Shown here in pieces: positions 62,794-64,000 of a stretch of 64,000 nt of DNA; positions within the stretch are counted from its first letter, which is position 1; the number at the start of each line of letters is the position of its first letter. Under the pieces are notes generated by a model, which saw only the letters and a list, made by a program, of their open reading frames with translations, searched no databases and had not been told where the DNA came from. The position numbers were made by a program, and so were the translations under genes. The DNA is from Pseudodonghicola flavimaris (GTDB taxonomy: Bacteria > Pseudomonadota > Alphaproteobacteria > Rhodobacterales > Rhodobacteraceae), in assembly GCF_030164425.1 (NCBI RefSeq), contig NZ_JASNJD010000003.1:186001-250000 (forward strand). Direction: 5' to 3'.

Positions 62794-64000
62794 TCAGAGA
62801 AAGCTCTGCGGGTCGATGTCGACGGCAAGACGCAGATCGCCCCGCAGCCGCAGCGGCGCCAGCCAGCGCGAGATCGCCTCCTGCAGAGGTGCGCCCTTGG
62901 CTGCCTTGATCAGCAGCCGGATGCGGTGGCGGCCGCGCACCCGGGCGATCGGCGCCGGCGCCGGGCCGAAGACCTGGGCGCCGATCGCCCGCAACGGCGC
63001 ATCGTTGCGGGCCAGCACGTTGCCCAGATCGAAGACCGCCGCCATATCGGTGCCGGAGATCACGATGCCGGCCATCCGTCCGTAAGGCGGCACCCCCGCA
63101 GCCTGACGTTCGGCCGCCTCGGCGCGCCAGAAGCCTTCCTCATCGCCCGACAGGATGGCCCGGATCACCGGATGCTCCGGCTGGAAGGTCTGCAGCAGCG
63201 CCAGCCCCGGCAGTTCGGCGCGGCCAGCGCGCCCCGCCACCTGGCGCATCAGCTGAAAGGTATGTTCCGCGGCGCGCAGGTCCGATCCCTGCAGCCCGAG
63301 GTCGGCGTCGATCACCCCCACCAGGGTCAGCAGCGGAAAGTTGTGGCCCTTGGCGACCAGCTGGGTGCCGATCACGATATCGGCGGCGCCGGCTGCGATC
63401 TCCTCGATCTTCTGTTTCAGCGCCCGGGCCGAGCCGAAGAGATCGGAGCTGAGCACCGCGATGCGCGCCTCCGGGAAAAGCGCCGTCGCCTCTTCCGCCA
63501 GCCGTTCGATCCCCGGGCCCACCGGCGCCAGCTTGCCCTCCACCCCGCAGGAGGGACAGGCGGCGGGCATCGGCTTGGTCTCGCCGCACTGATGGCAAAC
63601 CAGGCGGTTCTGGAACCGGTGTTCGACCATCCGCGCATCGCAATGATCGCAGCCGATCTGATGGCCGCAGGCGCGGCAGACGGTCACCGGCGCATAGCCG
63701 CGCCGGTTGAGAAACAGCAGCGACTGTTCGCCCTTCTCCAGCCGCGTTTCCACCGCCTGGCGCAGCGTCGGCGAAATCCAGCGCCCGGATTGCAGCGTCT
63801 CCGCCCGCATGTCGATGGCGCGCATTTCCGGCAGCACCGCGGCGCCGAACCGGGCGGTCAGATCGAGCCGGTCGTATTTCCCCGCCTCGGCATTGACCCA
63901 GCTTTCCAAGGACGGCGTAGCGCTGGCCAGCACCACCCGGGCGCCGGCGCCGGCGGCGCGCAGCACCGCCATGTCACGGGCGTTGTAAAGGACCCCGTCC
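62794..64000 (-). CDS. priA: primosomal replication restart helicase PriA, 5' end outside window
   Basis: The C-terminal 402 residues of PriA, the superfamily 2 helicase that restarts stalled forks. The frame enters from the right edge as GVLYNARDMAVLRAAGAG, so the gene is cut there. Visible: VVLASATPSLESW (motif III), the zinc region with eight cysteines (CRACGHQIGCDHCD, VCHQCGETKPMPAACPSCG), IVIGTQLVAKGHNFPLLTLV (motif V) and QVAGRAGRAELPG (motif VI). The stop abuts repeat copy E. Confidence 0.95.
   Translation of the reverse strand, partial: DGVLYNARDMAVLRAAGAGARVVLASATPSLESWVNAEAGKYDRLDLTARFGAAVLPEMRAIDMRAETLQSGRWISPTLRQAVETRLEKGEQSLLFLNRRGYAPVTVCRACGHQIGCDHCDARMVEHRFQNRLVCHQCGETKPMPAACPSCGVEGKLAPVGPGIERLAEEATALFPEARIAVLSSDLFGSARALKQKIEEIAAGAADIVIGTQLVAKGHNFPLLTLVGVIDADLGLQGSDLRAAEHTFQLMRQVAGRAGRAELPGLALLQTFQPEHPVIRAILSGDEEGFWRAEAAERQAAGVPPYGRMAGIVISGTDMAAVFDLGNVLARNDAPLRAIGAQVFGPAPAPIARVRGRHRIRLLIKAAKGAPLQEAISRWLAPLRLRGDLRLAVDIDPQSFL

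Overview
This is a GC-rich, densely packed chromosomal window. Gene content and order point to an alphaproteobacterium of the order Rhodobacterales (Rhodobacter/Paracoccus/Roseobacter relatives). The supporting signs are a ctaC-ctaB-orf-ctaG-ctaE-surf1-thrC-M16-rimJ-like operon, an FNR-type box beside it, a Tad pilus locus whose pilins carry the motif GAVTVDWVVLTAA, a tolQRAB-pal-cpoB-tilS-ftsH block, and a short 3'-flanking repeat that recurs through the window. I see no tRNA, rRNA, insertion sequence, prophage or CRISPR array. The sequence reads as core genome with a few accessory cassettes. Genus and species cannot be fixed from it.

Layout. 1-9.7 kb: on the minus strand, a truncated FAD-linked oxidase, an MBL-fold protein, and the cytochrome aa3 oxidase operon (subunits II and III, heme O synthase, copper chaperone, SURF1) running into threonine synthase, an M16 peptidase and an acetyltransferase. 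9.7-16.8 kb: on the plus strand, tldD, dprA, topA and the two subunits of a 3-oxoacid CoA-transferase. 16.9-30.2 kb: a lytic transglycosylase, then a large Tad/Flp pilus locus. It holds two tiny pilins, cpaB, the secretin, an OmpA-like lipoprotein, cpaE, tadA, tadB, tadC, two TPR lipoproteins, a prepilin peptidase and an uncharacterised winged-helix/AAA+ ATPase. 30.2-33.2 kb: a DUF4405 membrane protein and a drug-efflux MFS gene divergent from a MarR regulator, with a near-ideal operator between them. 33.2-37.2 kb: the ligase-associated helicase and PdeM nuclease, separated by a zinT cassette with its own Zur-like operator and terminator. 37.2-42.8 kb: a membrane-anchored LytTR regulator, then folD, chorismate mutase, fhs, a MOSC protein and a trans-aconitate methyltransferase-like gene. 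42.9-55 kb: ftsH, tilS, the Tol-Pal system and ruvCAB. 55.3-64 kb: a DUF1127 protein, prmA, a MATE exporter, an MFS gene divergent from a YeeE/YedE sulfur transporter (with a 9/10 FNR-type box between them), a secreted-repeat protein/ECF sigma/anti-sigma operon, and 5'-truncated priA.

How the parts work together. The cta genes make and metallate the aerobic terminal oxidase, and the FNR box suggests oxygen control in that intergenic region. The Tad genes encode most of a surface-adhesion pilus machine; the TadE/F/G minor pilins are not here. fhs and folD form a formate-to-methylene-THF route. tolQRAB-pal with cpoB and ybgC maintain the envelope during division. ruvCAB, dprA, topA, priA and the Lhr-like helicase/PdeM pair handle DNA.

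The observations most worth following are: (i) a dispersed sense-oriented 3'-end repeat, six copies in 64 kb, two of them forming a long hairpin between convergent genes; (ii) the Tad-linked winged-helix AAA+ ATPase and the D+5 twin pilins; (iii) several strong palindromic operators with clear neighbouring targets. All functional calls are from sequence reading and family knowledge only; no searches were run.
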